Part shown: positions 43,587 through 44,604 of the stretch, piece after piece
Numbering within the stretch: the stretch's first letter is position 1
Layout: each line of letters opens with the position of its first letter
Source of the DNA: a virus
Length of the DNA stretch: 44,604 nucleotides
Strand: one strand, 5' to 3'
IMG/VR virus record: IMGVR_UViG_3300035665_000074
Span: 1-44,604 of that record
Notes under the pieces: model-generated
The model's input: only the letters and a program-made list of their open reading frames with translations
Databases searched by the model: none
What the model was told of the DNA's origin: nothing
Translations under genes and position numbers: made by a program

Positions 43587-43793
43587 ATGACTAAAGCACT
43601 TTTGCTTTTAGCATGGGTTCCACTTCTTTCTATTTCTACGCCACAACTTGCCAAATCAAATCAGGTGACAATAAGTTGCGACGCAGCGTGGGAACTAATG
43701 GACATCGTTAAAAACGACGATGTAGTAGACCAAAGAAAAGAAAACCGATTGCTATCAGAACTCCGAAAGGACGTTATAAAACTTAAGTGCTAA
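43587..43793 (+). CDS. Small exported protein (68 aa)
   Basis: A 68-aa protein with a signal-peptide-like N-terminus (MTKALLLLAWVPLLSISTP), likely cleaved near residues 20-25. The mature part is about 45 residues, helical and charged (DAAWELMDIVKNDDVVDQRK, LLSELRKDVIKLKC) with two cysteines that could form one disulfide. It would act in the periplasm or membrane of the host. Preceded by the AACGTTCATC block that also precedes the gene at 43841. No family recognised. Confidence 0.72.
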   Translation: MTKALLLLAWVPLLSISTPQLAKSNQVTISCDAAWELMDIVKNDDVVDQRKENRLLSELRKDVIKLKC

Positions 43794-43803
43794 AATTAAA
43801 TAG

Positions 43804-43840
43804 GACGCAAGTAAGCCGACTCGGAACGGAACGTTCATCT
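43804..43840 (+). repeat. Leader repeat, copy A (GACGCAAGTAAGCCGACT ... AACGTTCATC)
   Basis: The GACGCAA..AGCCGACT part (43804-43821) recurs at 43976-43991 before the 45-aa gene. The AACGTTCATC part (43830-43839) recurs at 43575-43584 before the 68-aa gene, and contains the palindrome GAACGTTC. In each case the block stands just upstream of a start codon, so it may be a shared translation or RNA-stability leader. Confidence 0.5.
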
Positions 43841-43993
43841 ATGGAAACACTCATTTTAACTTGCCTACAAGCACAGTTAATGGTTGGGAGAATTCATAAA
43901 GTTGATATTCCAAAACAAGCCAAAAATGACTTGATTTGGGAAATAAAACAGATTTCTCCAAAAGAGTGTAAAATAGACGCAAAAGCCGACTGA
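43841..43993 (+). CDS. Small hypothetical phage protein (50 aa)
   Basis: A 50-aa frame METLILTCLQAQLMVGRIHK...WEIKQISPKECKIDAKAD. I choose the ATG at 43841 instead of a GTG at 43787 because the latter overlaps the end of the previous gene and the leader repeat at 43804-43840. The plan (short N-terminal helix with LTCLQAQ, then DLIWEIK and SPKECKI) is like small early proteins of cyanophages, as I recall them. Function unknown. Confidence 0.65.
   Translation: METLILTCLQAQLMVGRIHKVDIPKQAKNDLIWEIKQISPKECKIDAKAD
43976..43991 (+). repeat. Leader repeat, copy B (GACGCAAAAGCCGACT)
   Basis: The shorter copy of the block at 43804-43821, here lying inside the last codons of the 50-aa ORF and followed by GGAACGG as in copy A. 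Confidence 0.5.
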
Positions 43994-44036
43994 AGGAACG
44001 GGAATTAAAAACTCTCATTTCTTTAGGGGAAAACAA

Positions 44037-44174
44037 ATGGCTAAAATTGTCTACAGGGGCGTTGAATACGATACTGAAAAGCGTATTCAGTATCAACAGC
44101 AAATGCAACAACAAGCCCAACAATACAACGAAACCTATCGTGGTGTTAAGTTTGTAAAGGAGGGACATAAGTGA
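44037..44174 (+). CDS. 45-aa protein with paired YRG motifs (DUF4278-like)
   Basis: A 45-codon ORF: MAKIVYRGVEYDTEKR, a Gln-rich middle and NETYRGVKFVKEGHK. The repeated YRGV(E/K)(Y/F) motif at both ends is the signature of a small cyanobacterial and cyanophage family of unknown function (DUF4278). An AGGGGA site lies 6 bases before the ATG. Its stop overlaps the next ATG (TGATG). This ORF is short but well supported by its motif and ribosome-binding site. Confidence 0.75.
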   Translation: MAKIVYRGVEYDTEKRIQYQQQMQQQAQQYNETYRGVKFVKEGHK

Positions 44175-44272
44175 TGCAAAAGCTAAACTTCCTACAACTT
44201 ATCAAAGAACAAAAACAAAAAGAAGAGCGTCGTCACCAAGCACAATTAGCACAACTAGTTGGAGCAAAGTGA
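44174..44272 (+). CDS. 32-aa basic mini-protein
   Basis: A 32-codon frame, MQKLNFLQLIKEQKQKEERR then HQAQLAQLVGAK. An AGGAGGG ribosome-binding site (44158-44164) in the end of the preceding gene lies 9 bases before the ATG, and TGATG overlaps link it to both neighbours. It forms a single basic amphipathic helix. No function recognised. Confidence 0.6.
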   Translation: MQKLNFLQLIKEQKQKEERRHQAQLAQLVGAK

Positions 44273-44355
44273 TGTTTGCAATATTACAAATTGCAGCAGG
44301 ATCTGCGGTTGCAATAGTGTTATTGTCTCTTTATATTCAATTTTTATTTAAGTAG
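44272..44355 (+). CDS. 27-aa single-pass membrane mini-protein
   Basis: A 27-codon frame, MFAILQIAAGSAVAIVLLSL then YIQFLFK, made almost wholly of a transmembrane helix with a positive end. A GGAG lies 7 bases before the ATG, the start overlaps the previous stop (TGATG), and a strong terminator begins 6 bases after its stop. Context supports expression. The peptide resembles small thylakoid or inner-membrane subunits in size only. Confidence 0.6.
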   Translation: MFAILQIAAGSAVAIVLLSLYIQFLFK

Positions 44356-44360
44356 AAATC

Positions 44361-44385
44361 GGAGGGGTTGATTCCCTCCTTTTTT
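44361..44385 (+). terminator. Intrinsic terminator closing the mini-gene operon
   Basis: A 6-bp G+C-rich stem GGAGGG/CCCTCC, a 7-base loop and six Ts (44380-44385). Confidence 0.93.
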
Positions 44386-44471
44386 AATAGGTATAAACTC
44401 GTAGGCATAAATTATTGTTAAGGAATCAACACAAAACACCTAGATAGTAGTAGAATATAGAGGTGAAACGT

Positions 44472-44570
44472 ATGAACGAAAACCCCTTTGTTATGTTATT
44501 CTATGTGCATGGAGGTTATTATGCACAACCTAATCTCTTACAATCAACTAGCTGGATGGGAACACTTTGA
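44472..44570 (+). CDS. Possible 32-aa ORF overlapping the next gene
   Basis: MNENPFVMLFYVHGGYYAQP... ending at a TGA at 44568-44570. An AGAGGTGA purine run precedes the ATG. It carries the ribosome-binding site of the next gene (44511-44515) within its frame and may be a leader ORF coupled to it. Weakly supported. Confidence 0.35.
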   Translation: MNENPFVMLFYVHGGYYAQPNLLQSTSWMGTL

Positions 44571-44604
44571 GGAGACAGTAGAACGATCTAATGAACAGAA
44601 CGAC
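44521..44604 (+). CDS. Conserved small cyanophage protein, 5' end (cut by window edge)
   Basis: 28 codons, MHNLISYNQLAGWEHFEETV ERSNEQND, open to the end of the window. GGAGG at 44511-44515 is 5 bases before the ATG, a near-ideal site. The N-terminus resembles a short conserved hypothetical protein of T4-like cyanophages as I recall it. Function unknown; the rest lies outside the window. Confidence 0.7.
   Translation, partial: MHNLISYNQLAGWEHFEETVERSNEQND

Noticed and set aside
43787-43993. GTG start at 43787 for the ORF ending at 43993
   Set aside because: It would overlap the preceding gene and translate the leader repeat. The ATG at 43841 has a block before it that matches the neighbouring gene start.

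Overview
The window looks like part of the genome of a T4-like cyanophage (a contractile-tailed phage of marine Synechococcus or Prochlorococcus). It is AT-rich and densely coding, and every supported gene lies on the + strand. It opens with the 3' end of a photosystem II D2 gene (psbD), a hallmark of such phages. T4-type late-promoter motifs (xATAAATA) sit in front of several genes. The fiber proteins carry terminal modules familiar from cyanophage tails, and a glutaredoxin (nrdC-like) gene and small phage-type ORFs follow downstream.

Layout: (1) 1-1785: psbD 3' end, a free-standing HNH endonuclease, small overlapping ORFs and a second HNH endonuclease. (2) 1843-12233: beta-helical and repetitive tail or fiber proteins, using a 41-residue repeat rich in GTNLTYTTG, with two small accessory proteins. 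(3) 12235-36530: five giant fiber-like proteins (1285-1724 aa) in tandem, more than half of the window. Each is built mainly from a 17-residue repeat (NNFFGxxAGxxNTTGxx), roughly 340 copies in total, and each has its own C-terminal tip: S74 self-cleaving chaperone, C1q-like head, S74, S74, and an unrecognised tip. (4) 36572-37301: a small tail-type protein and a detached S74 chaperone fragment. (5) 37321-41189: a sugar-modification cassette with two GT-A-like glycosyltransferases, a methyltransferase, a GT9/heptosyltransferase-like protein and a sulfotransferase. (6) 41222-44604: small phage genes, including nrdC, a membrane protein and several 27-50 aa ORFs, with two clear terminators, a sigma70-like promoter and a strongly structured RNA-like spacer.

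How it fits together (inference): the late-expressed fiber array probably builds adsorption appendages whose stalks are trimeric beta-helices and whose tips differ. S74 domains would drive trimerisation and then cleave off, while the C1q head would stay as a binding tip. The glycan cassette next door could decorate these Asn/Thr/Ser-rich fibers or alter host surface sugars. Long stretches of near-identical DNA shared between the giant genes suggest that they exchange segments by recombination. The most unusual observations are the size and number of the NTTG fibers, a strict FIG/NTFG residue-pairing rule inside the repeats, their high cysteine content, and four giant genes with predicted 9-nt (almost leaderless) late transcripts.
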